Assembly: GCA_964496595.1 (NCBI GenBank)
Contig: CAZCAI010000135.1
Span: 1-13,132, forward strand
Direction: 5' to 3'
Length of the DNA: 13,132 nucleotides
DNA from: JAAAOZ01 sp964496595
GTDB lineage: Bacteria; Chloroflexota; Anaerolineae; B4-G1; SLSP01
The position numbers were made by a program, and so were the translations under genes. Below the pieces are notes generated by a model. The model worked only from the letters and a program-made list of their open reading frames with translations. It was not told the origin of the DNA and ran no database searches. Shown one piece after another: positions 1-5,917 of this stretch (its first letter is position 1; every line of letters starts with the position of its first letter).

Positions 1-47
1 TGTGAGACTTTAGATCTAAACCGAAATCTAATCTGCTTATATCTACG

Positions 48-69
48 CCATCTGCTCTATCTGCTGATT
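48..69 (+). repeat. Left copy of an inverted repeat pair flanking the membrane-protein gene
   Basis: The 22 nt at 48-69 (beginning CCATCTGCTCTATCTG) are the reverse complement of 874-895 with a single mismatch. The two copies lie on either side of the gene at 233-799. The sequence is built of short phrases (ATCTGCT), so the pairing may reflect low-complexity spacer DNA rather than a mobile-element boundary. Confidence 0.5.
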
Positions 70-122
70 AAGAATGGTCTTGGAAAAAGTGTCCGGTAGC
101 TAGTCTATCGTTTAGTCTAGTG

Positions 123-204
123 AGGTGCAACGCACTTTTGGGCTGGTTGCCAAGCATATACTGCATGAGGCAGCGCTTTCCTTCAGTTCAAGTGAGTTGC
201 ACCT
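123..204. repeat. Inverted repeat with 15-bp arms in the left spacer
   Basis: The arms AGGTGCAACGCACTT (123-137) and AAGTGAGTTGCACCT (190-204) are reverse complements at 14 of 15 positions, with about 52 nt between them. The element lies 28 nt beyond the 3' end of the minus-strand gene at 233-799. It has no T-tract, so it is more likely a dispersed palindromic element than a classical terminator. The rest of 1-232 shows no gene. Confidence 0.5.
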
Positions 205-232
205 TGGTCTGCTCATAAAACTACCCAGATAT

Positions 233-799
233 CTAATTTTCAATCAGCCGCTCAGTCGGAACGGCTGTCTGATCCGGCTCCCACGGTTCGAATGAACGAC
301 GGCCCGCTTTTCCCAACACTTCGCCCAACTCCTTGACTTTCTTCAACCCGCCCCAGTCGGTGAGCAACAGCGCATCAACCTCCGCCTCATCGCTGAGGAG
401 CGCCCACAGCCGTGTCCTGGCGTAGGTAATGCCGCTGGTCTCCTCGAAAGGGCGCCACTCCATCCGAAAGCCCACGACGTGATCCAAGGGCGTTTCCCAC
501 ATCACCTGCGATTTGCCAATCAGCCGCTGGTAAGTGCGACTGAGCGTCCCGCCCGTGGGCGTCCGTTCCAAGTGGCCGCCGGTCACCCGGGGCATCTGCC
601 ACGCCAGCAACAGGCCAATGGCGATCACGAGAGCGCTCACCCCGCCGATCATCCACCAGCGGAGCGGCGCGAAGCTGAAGGCCACGACGACATCGAAGAG
701 TGCCAGCCCCGCCAGCAACCCCAACTCGATCCCCAACACAGGCCGCTTGACCTGCCAGACCACCTTGTTATGCGCTTCTTCTAGAATGCCGATCTGCAT
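233..799 (-). CDS. Hypothetical membrane protein with two transmembrane helices
   Basis: This encodes a 188-residue protein that I do not recognise. Two hydrophobic segments at about residues 21-43 and 49-69 form a helical hairpin with a short loop (APLRWW). They are followed by a soluble region of about 115 residues with a basic start and mixed beta-like character (VMWETPLDHVVGFRMEW). The architecture resembles small bacterial proteins with a membrane hairpin followed by a PH-like cytosolic domain, but that is an impression of shape only. The ATG at 797-799 is preceded by AGGGAGA about 8 nt upstream, which supports this start. It is transcribed away from the CYTH-CHAD gene and stands alone. 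A 22-nt inverted repeat pair (48-69 and 874-895) flanks it. Confidence 0.7.
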   Translation of the reverse strand: MQIGILEEAHNKVVWQVKRPVLGIELGLLAGLALFDVVVAFSFAPLRWWMIGGVSALVIAIGLLLAWQMPRVTGGHLERTPTGGTLSRTYQRLIGKSQVMWETPLDHVVGFRMEWRPFEETSGITYARTRLWALLSDEAEVDALLLTDWGGLKKVKELGEVLGKAGRRSFEPWEPDQTAVPTERLIEN

Positions 800-850
800 C
801 TTGGGTATCTCCCTCTGTTATGGTGTATCTCCAAGTATACCGCAGGTAGT

Positions 851-905
851 TCAATCAGCAATCAGAAATCAGCAATCAGCAGATGGAGCAGATGGAGCAG
901 ATAAA
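851..905 (+). repeat. Low-complexity short-phrase repeat with right copy of the flanking inverted repeat
   Basis: The spacer consists of imperfect reiterations of AATCAGCA/AATCAGAA followed by AGATGGAGC twice. It includes 874-895, which pairs in inverted orientation with 48-69. Reading frames through it are open by accident of the repeat and are not treated as coding. Confidence 0.6.
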
Positions 906-987
906 TCAGAAGATGCGATTTGTGGCGCCCTTGATGTATAAGACTTTGATAGATGGATTGATGCTATTCCAGATATTATGCAATCAC

Positions 988-1016
988 TTGAAAGAATCGA
1001 GGAATCCCTCTATAAT
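988..1016 (+). promoter_or_regulatory. Near-consensus housekeeping-sigma promoter of the CYTH-CHAD gene
   Basis: TTGAAA at 988-993 matches five of six bases of the -35 consensus. It is followed after exactly 17 nt by TATAAT at 1011-1016, a perfect -10 hexamer. The predicted transcript would begin near 1023, about 40 nt before the ATG at 1063. This argues that the upstream in-frame ATGs (such as 883) are not translated, and makes 1030 an unlikely start because it would leave only a few nucleotides of leader. Confidence 0.6.
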
Positions 1017-1062
1017 AACCTATAGTAACATGGAAAGAAGAAGCTCCCCCCCAAGCGAGGCA

Positions 1063-2936
1063 ATGGAAATCGAAGCCAAATTCTCTATCTCTGAACCAGA
1101 GATCAGCCAAGCGTTCGCCCAAGTTAATCGACTTGGCCCGTTCCACGTTGGGAAGCCACGGGTGCGACACATCGTAGACACCTACTTAGATACCCCGCAA
1201 TGGACGTTGCTCCACGCCGGGTACGCTTGCCGCCAGCGTCAGATGGAAGGCAAGCTCCTCATCACATTGAAGACGACGAAGGGCCTGCGCCAGGGAACGG
1301 ACGCCCCGCAGGGCGCGATCCATCGCCGCCCGGAATGGGAGGTCGCCCTGCCCACGGCGCTGCCGCCCGCCCACTGGCCGCCCAGTGAGGCGCGACGTCG
1401 CGTCCGGCAGCTTGTGGGCGATTTACCGCTCGAACCGCTCTTCACGCTGCGCCAGGAGCGCGTGCTCCGCGACGTGACCCGCGCGGAGGCACGGATCGCG
1501 GAGTTGAGCCTGGATGCGGTGACGCTGCATCACGGCGGCCACGAGCAGCGCTACGACGAGCTGGAGCTGGAGCTTCAGGAGGCCGGCGCGGAATCCGACC
1601 TTGCGCAATTGATCGATCTCCTCCAGGCCGCGTGGGCGCTGGAGGCCGAGCCGCGCTCCAAATTCGAGCGCGGGCTGGCCTTCATCGGCGCGCTGCCGGC
1701 TCTCGAGCAGGCGCCCGACCTCGCGCTCGATCCCGACGATCCCATCGCGGAGGCGGCGCGCCAGGCGCTGGCCTTCCACTACGAGCGGATGGCGGCCAAC
1801 GAGGCGGGCACACGCGCGGGCGAGGATATCGAGGCGCTGCACGATATGCGCGTCGCGACCCGGCGGATGCGCGCGGCGCTCGGCATCTTCGAGCGCTATT
1901 TAGATGAAGCGGCGCTCGCGCCCCACATCGCGGGGTTGCGGGCGACCGGCCGCGCGCTCGGCATCTTCGAGCGCTATTTAGATGAAGCGGCGCTCGCGCC
2001 CCACATCGNNNNNNNNNNNNNNNNNNNNNNNNNNNNNNNNNNNNNNNNNNNNNNNNNNNNNNNNNNNNNNNNNNNNNNNNNNNNNNNNNNNNNNNNNNNN
2101 NNNNNNNNGCGCTCGGCATCTTCGAGCGCTATTTAGATGAAGCGGCGCTCGCGCCCCACATCGCGGGGTTGCGGGCGACCGGCCGCGCGCTCGGCTCCGT
2201 GCGCGATCTGGACGTCTTCTGGAAGAAGGCGCAGGCCTACCTCGAGCGCGAGGATACGGCGCCCGACCTTGGCCCGTTGGCGACGGCGTGGGAGGCCGCT
2301 CGGCAGCACGCCCGCGCGGAGATGCTCGCGTATCTGGATAGCGCGGCCTACGCGGACTTCAGAGATCAATTCGAGACGCTGCTGACCGCCCCGCTGCCCG
2401 GTCGAGATCGCTTGAGCCGCAAGGGCACGGCGCGCCCCTATTACCTGCGCCCCGTCATCCCCGTGGTGCTCTATCGCCGCCTGGCGCGCGTCCGCGCCTT
2501 TGATGCGTGGGTCACGCGCCCCAGCCCCGAATTGACCCACTGTCATCGCCTGCGCATCGCCATCAAACGGCTGCGCTACGCGCTGGAGTTCTTCGAAGCG
2601 CCGCTGGCGCCGCACAGCCGCACGCTCATCGAGCAGCTCAAGGTGGTGCAGGATCACCTGGGGGATCTGCAAGATGCTGTCGTCGCACGGCGCCGGCTCC
2701 GCGCCTTTTTGGCCACCGGCGTCCTGAGCACAGACGCGGACGCCGCAATCGAAGCGGACGCTTCCGTTGCCAGCGACGCGCCAGAGGTCGCGCCGAACGT
2801 CGTAGCCTATTTGGAGCATCAAGAAACCGAGATTCAACGATTGCTAGACACCTTCCCCGCCGTGTGGGAGACGATCCAATCCGCGGCTTTTGATCAACTG
2901 CTGGCGGATGCGCTCTCAGCGTTGTGGACGAAGTAA
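1063..2936 (+). CDS. CYTH-CHAD domain protein (triphosphate tunnel enzyme fused to a polyP-binding domain), interrupted by an assembly gap
   Basis: Residues 1-205 form a CYTH domain: the ExExK signature is MEIEAKF at the N-terminus, followed by the tunnel-strand patterns YLDTP, KLLITLK and EWEVALP. CYTH proteins include inorganic triphosphatases such as E. coli YgiF. From about residue 225 a helical CHAD domain follows, with its two conserved His/Arg helices HDMRVATRRMR (260-270) and, near the C-terminus, HRLRIAIKRLRYALEF. CHAD domains bind polyphosphate and are found on polyP granules. The 100 N at 2009-2108 break the frame only because their number is arbitrary; merging the identical 55-mers on both sides restores one continuous frame. 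With one copy of the 26-residue repeat the protein is 546 residues, with two copies 572. The start at 1063 was chosen because the domain motif begins there and a promoter lies just upstream; 1030 is the alternative. The neighbouring polyP genes support a polyP role. Confidence 0.85.
1876..2186 (+). repeat. 78-bp in-frame direct repeat spanning the assembly gap
   Basis: A 78-bp unit (26 codons, peptide starting ALGIFERYLDEAAL) occurs complete at 1876-1953, again at 1954-2008 up to the gap, and complete at 2109-2186 after it. The unit is bounded by the 9-bp direct repeat GCGCTCGGC, which also occurs at 2187. A usual CHAD domain needs only one copy: the text before the first copy joins naturally to that after the last. 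The extra copies are either a slippage duplication or an assembly artefact. Confidence 0.85.
2009..2108. other. Scaffold gap of 100 N
   Basis: Exactly 100 N separate two contigs that share an identical 55-nt sequence at their ends (1954-2008 and 2109-2163). The gap is a scaffolder placeholder, not a measured distance. Confidence 0.95.
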
Positions 2937-3102
2937 CAAAGCGACAAAACAGCAAAGCGACAAAACGGCAAGCGGCAGGGCGTTGGCTTTAGACACTCGC
3001 TTCTGAGCAGTTGCGGGGGAGGGTTCATATCAGCAGCGCGTATACAGCGCAAACACGAAGCAACTCTGGCCTTTACGAAATACGCATTACGCAATACGTT
3101 CT
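2934..3102 (+). repeat. Short-phrase repeats in the spacer before adk
   Basis: The 219-nt spacer at 2937-3155 carries two runs of short-phrase repeats. One, at about 2934-2980, reiterates CAAAGCGACAAAACAG-type units. The other, at 3073-3102, reiterates TACGAAATACGCATTACG-type units. The second matches 5835-5864 at 26 of 30 positions in direct orientation. I see no convincing promoter here, so adk may be transcribed from the CYTH-CHAD promoter or from a weak site. Confidence 0.55.
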
Positions 3103-3155
3103 ACACATTTGCTGATCCACATATCTTTTTTAGCTTGTTTCTTGAGGAGGAAACG

Positions 3156-3824
3156 ATGACCACAGAACCAACCTATGTTATTCTACTCGGCCCCCCGGCT
3201 TCGGGGAAAGGGACGCAGGCCGCCCGCTTGAAGGAGTATCTGGGCGTGCCGCATATCGCGAGCGGCGATCTCTTCCGCTACAATCTCAAAAACGAGACGG
3301 AATTGGGCTTGAAGGCCAAGGAATATATGGATCGCGGCGCGCTGGTGCCGGACGATATCACCATCGGCATGGTCTTGGATCGCCTCTCGCGGCCCGATTG
3401 CGAGGAGGGCGCGCTCTTCGATGGCTTCCCACGCACGCTGCCCCAGGCCAAGGCGTTGGATGAAGCGTTGGCCGAGCAAGGCGAGAAGCTCGACCGCGTG
3501 CTCAACATCCAAGTGCCCGATGAGGAGCTGGTGGAACGGGTGAGCGGGCGCCGCATCTGCCGCACCTGCGGCGAGCCATACCACATCAAGTACAAGAAGC
3601 CGGAGAAGGAAGGGGTCTGCGATCTCGACGGCGGCGAGCTTTATCAGCGCGATGACGACAAGCCGGAGACGGTGCGCAAGCGCATCAAGGTCTACTGGGA
3701 GCAGACCAGCCCGCTGATCGATTACTATCGCGCGAAGGGCATCCTGCGAGACATCGACGGCGACCAGCCCATCGACGAGGTGACAGAGGCATTGAAGGAG
3801 GCCATGGCTGATTTAGTTGATTAG
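3156..3824 (+). CDS. adk: Adenylate kinase (Zn-lid type)
   Basis: This 222-residue enzyme catalyses 2 ADP <-> ATP + AMP in the cytosol. The P-loop GPPASGKGT is at residues 12-20, the AMP-binding and signature region FDGFPRT ends at 94, and the long lid ends in QRDDDKPETVRKR (164-176). The lid carries a metal site of the form Cys-X2-Cys-X16-Cys-X2-Asp (C135, C138, C155, D158), as in Gram-positive adenylate kinases. The ATG at 3156 follows GAGGAGG at 5-nt spacing, and is preferred over the upstream TTG at 3135. The stop lies 17 nt before the first ppk2 gene, which indicates an operon. In most bacteria adk sits in the ribosomal-protein cluster with secY. Here it is placed with polyP:AMP phosphotransferases, whose product ADP is its substrate. 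It may therefore be a dedicated or second copy. Confidence 0.97.
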   Translation: MTTEPTYVILLGPPASGKGTQAARLKEYLGVPHIASGDLFRYNLKNETELGLKAKEYMDRGALVPDDITIGMVLDRLSRPDCEEGALFDGFPRTLPQAKALDEALAEQGEKLDRVLNIQVPDEELVERVSGRRICRTCGEPYHIKYKKPEKEGVCDLDGGELYQRDDDKPETVRKRIKVYWEQTSPLIDYYRAKGILRDIDGDQPIDEVTEALKEAMADLVD

Positions 3825-3841
3825 TTAAAAGGAGGCACATC

Positions 3842-4609
3842 ATGCTGGAGAAAGTCGATCTCACCAAGAAGCTCGACAAGAAGAGCTACAAGAAACAGAA
3901 GAAGAAGCTCCGTCGCCGCCTCTACGATCTGCAAAAGGCCTGTTGGGATGCGGGCATCCCCACCCTGATCATCTTCGAGGGCTGGGATGCGGCCGGCAAG
4001 GGCACGTCGATCAACATCCTGACCCAACGGCTCGATCCGCGCGGCTTCACACTGCACCCGATCCAGGCGCCGCGCACCTACGAGCAGCACATGCCGTGGC
4101 TGTGGCGCTTCTGGCGTCGCCTGCCCAACTACGGCGAGATGGCCATCTTTGACCGCAGTTGGTATGGGCGCGTGATGGTCGAGCGCGTCGAGGATTTGAC
4201 GCCGGAGGATGAGTGGCGCAAGGCCTATCGCGACATCGTCAACTTTGAGCACACGCTGGCCGATGACAACCATCGCTTCGTCAAGTTCTTCCTCCACATC
4301 AGCAAGGAGGAGCAGGCGCGCCGCTTCAAGAAAATCGAGAGTGATCCGCTGGAAAGCTGGCACGTCCAGCCGGAGGATTGGGAGCATCACGAGAAGTACG
4401 ACGAGTACGTCTTAGCCATCGAGGAGATGCTGGAGCGCACCGATACGGAATGGGGCCGCTGGACCATCATCGAGGCGACCGACAAGCGCTGGGCGCGGAT
4501 CAAGATGTTCAGGACGATCATCTATAATATGGAAGACGCGCTCCAAGCACAGGGGATGCCCCTGCCCGGCGAGGAAGCGGATGAGCCGAAAAAGAAGCAG
4601 GATGCGTGA
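3842..4609 (+). CDS. ppk2: PPK2-family polyphosphate:nucleotide phosphotransferase, first paralogue
   Basis: This 255-residue protein uses polyphosphate as phosphate donor to nucleotides. It shows Walker A GWDAAGKG (47-54), Walker B FDRSWYGRV (103-111) followed by VERVE, the WRFWRRLP segment (88-95), and the lid region around RFKKIESDPLESW (161-173). The N-terminal 25 residues are strongly Lys/Arg-rich, as expected for binding polyP. The lid wording (SDPLESWHVQPEDW) recalls the N-terminal half of two-domain PAP enzymes. In Pseudomonas PAP that half has lost its Walker B aspartate, whereas here the motif is intact, so the protein is probably active. AAAGGAGG precedes the ATG at good spacing. 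The next ppk2 starts 12 nt downstream. Whether it prefers NMP or NDP cannot be settled from motifs alone. Confidence 0.92.
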   Translation: MLEKVDLTKKLDKKSYKKQKKKLRRRLYDLQKACWDAGIPTLIIFEGWDAAGKGTSINILTQRLDPRGFTLHPIQAPRTYEQHMPWLWRFWRRLPNYGEMAIFDRSWYGRVMVERVEDLTPEDEWRKAYRDIVNFEHTLADDNHRFVKFFLHISKEEQARRFKKIESDPLESWHVQPEDWEHHEKYDEYVLAIEEMLERTDTEWGRWTIIEATDKRWARIKMFRTIIYNMEDALQAQGMPLPGEEADEPKKKQDA

Positions 4610-4621
4610 GGAGGGAATGCC

Positions 4622-5389
4622 ATGTTAGAGAGCATCGACCTGGATAAGAAGTTGAAGAAGAAGGCATACAAGAAGAAGAAGGTCCTCTACCAACTCCAAC
4701 TCCGCGAGCTGGCCTTTCAGCTCTACCAGCAAAAGCGCACCCTCATCGTCGCCTACGAGGGCTGGGATGCGGGCGGCAAAGGTGGGAACATCAAGCGCGT
4801 CACCGAGAAGTTGGATCCGCGCGGCTACGAGGTCTTCCCCATCGCGGCCCCCAAGGGCGAGGACGCCACGCATCACTATCTGTGGCGCTTTTGGCGGCGT
4901 CTCAAGCCCCCGGATGAGAAGCAGATTTTGATCTTCGACCGCAGTTGGTATGGCCGCGTGTTGGTCGAGCGCGTCGAGGGCTTCGCCACCGAGCAGGAGT
5001 GGCAGCGCGCTTATCGGGAGATCAACGAATTCGAGCGCCAACTGGTGGATTTCGGGATGATCGTCGCCAAATTCTGGATTCAGATCAGCCCAGAGGAGCA
5101 ACTGCGCCGCTTCAAGAAGCGAAAGAACACGCCGTACAAATCCTGGAAGTTGACGGATGAGGATTGGCGCAATCGCCAGAAGTGGGACGAGTACGAGCAA
5201 GCCGTCGAGGATATGCTGCTGCGCACCAGCACCGTCACCGCGCCGTGGACGATTGTGGAGGGCAACGACAAGCGCTACGCTCGCATCAAGGCGATGAAGA
5301 CGCTAGTGGATACGCTCAGCGGCGCGCTCGATTACGAGCCACGCAATCCGCTGGCCGAGGCGGACGACGGGGAGAAGGACGAAGAATAA
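4622..5389 (+). CDS. ppk2: PPK2-family polyphosphate:AMP phosphotransferase (PAP-like), second paralogue
   Basis: This is another 255-residue PPK2 protein, with Walker A GWDAGGKG (47-54), Walker B FDRSWYGRV (105-113) and VERVEGF. It also has the lid and lid-flanking motifs FKKRKNTPYKSWKLTDEDW and NRQKWDEY. From memory these closely match the catalytic C-terminal domain of PAP (class II PPK2), which converts AMP plus polyP to ADP. The first residues (LESIDLDKKL) also recall the linker start of that domain. The Lys-rich N-terminus resembles that of its upstream neighbour. The C-terminal 15 residues are acidic. GAGGAGG lies just before the ATG. It is the last gene of the adk-ppk2-ppk2 unit, and a cluster of palindromes with a terminator follows. 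The assignment to the AMP-using class is inference from similarity. Confidence 0.93.
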   Translation: MLESIDLDKKLKKKAYKKKKVLYQLQLRELAFQLYQQKRTLIVAYEGWDAGGKGGNIKRVTEKLDPRGYEVFPIAAPKGEDATHHYLWRFWRRLKPPDEKQILIFDRSWYGRVLVERVEGFATEQEWQRAYREINEFERQLVDFGMIVAKFWIQISPEEQLRRFKKRKNTPYKSWKLTDEDWRNRQKWDEYEQAVEDMLLRTSTVTAPWTIVEGNDKRYARIKAMKTLVDTLSGALDYEPRNPLAEADDGEKDEE

Positions 5390-5403
5390 ATAGCCGCCGC
5401 CCG

Positions 5404-5504
5404 GCGCTAAACCGCCACGCTCAAAGAGCGAAGCCTCCTTCAGAGGCTGGATGTATGAGCCTGTAAGGCTTCGCTCTCTTAGCGCGGGGACTTCATCCCC
5501 GCGC
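5404..5504 (+). repeat. Nested palindromic element after the ppk2 genes
   Basis: Several stems are nested or adjacent. GCGCTAA (5404-5410) pairs with TTAGCGC (5479-5485) and encloses AGAGCGAAGCC (5425-5435) paired with GGCTTCGCTCT (5467-5477). AGCCTC/GAGGCT (5432-5437/5443-5448) offers an alternative inner stem. GCGCGGGGA (5482-5490) pairs with TCCCCGCGC (5496-5504). No T-tract follows, which suggests a structured repeat element rather than a terminator. Confidence 0.65.
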
Positions 5505-5507
5505 GCA

Positions 5508-5545
5508 AAGGGGCCGGGAATTATCTCCCGGCCCCTTGTATTTTT
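5508..5545 (+). terminator. Intrinsic terminator of the adk-ppk2-ppk2 operon
   Basis: A perfect 12-bp GC-rich stem, AAGGGGCCGGGA (5508-5519) with TCCCGGCCCCTT (5526-5537), has a 6-nt loop and is followed by GTATTTTT (5538-5545). It lies about 120 nt downstream of the second ppk2 stop. In the reverse direction the T-run is weak, so it serves mainly the plus-strand operon. Confidence 0.8.
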
Positions 5546-5600
5546 GCTGCTATGGTTTGCATTTCTCTGAAGCAGCCGGGCAGTGAACTACCCGTCTGAA

Positions 5601-5744
5601 AGCTGAAGTCGGCTAAAAAGCCGACTCAATGCCGAGCATCTTCATGCATTTCAGTCGGCTTTCATCGACCAACAGGTCTACCGACCTGTGGCGAGCCGAC
5701 TTCAGCTTGTAGCCCGCGATTTATCTGCGGGCTACTGCGGGCTA
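5601..5744 (+). repeat. Second palindrome cluster in the convergent spacer
   Basis: The outer 14-bp arms AGCTGAAGTCGGCT (5601-5614) and AGCCGACTTCAGCT (5694-5707) are perfect reverse complements. Inside lie AGTCGGCT-AAAA-AGCCGACT (5607-5626), another AGTCGGCT at 5653-5660, and ACAGGTC-TACC-GACCTGT (5672-5689). Just beyond is TAGCCCGC paired with GCGGGCTA (5710-5717/5727-5734), with GCGGGCTA repeated at 5737-5744. The stretch from 5745 to 5917 holds only an ATACGAAATACG-type phrase repeat (5835-5864) and no gene. Confidence 0.7.
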
Positions 5745-5917
5745 CGAGGCTTCACCTAAATGACCATAAGAGTCTTGCGTAATTATGCTGTGTATACCTT
5801 GCCCACCTACCAATCGAATCTCGCAACCAGTTCATTACGAAATACGGAATACGAAATACATTCTCCCCTCAGTCCCCTTGTGAGAGATTACAACCCCCGA
5901 TCCAAACGGAGGTTAGC

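Noticed and set aside
883..1062. Upstream extension of the CYTH-CHAD gene from the ATG at 883
   Set aside because: It would start within a low-complexity repeat and upstream of a near-consensus promoter (988-1016). The encoded residues do not belong to the CYTH fold, which begins at 1063.
2009..2168. Apparent frameshift dividing the CYTH-CHAD gene into two genes
   Set aside because: The shift is caused only by the arbitrary 100-N gap. Merging the identical 55-mers keeps one frame.
3073..3102. CRISPR-like repeats (ATACG units)
   Set aside because: The units are about 6-10 nt, contiguous and degenerate, with no spacers and no cas genes.
5607..5744. Riboswitch or structured ncRNA in the convergent spacer
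   Set aside because: The stems are independent perfect palindromes in a spacer between two 3' ends, not a leader, and do not form a recognisable aptamer fold.
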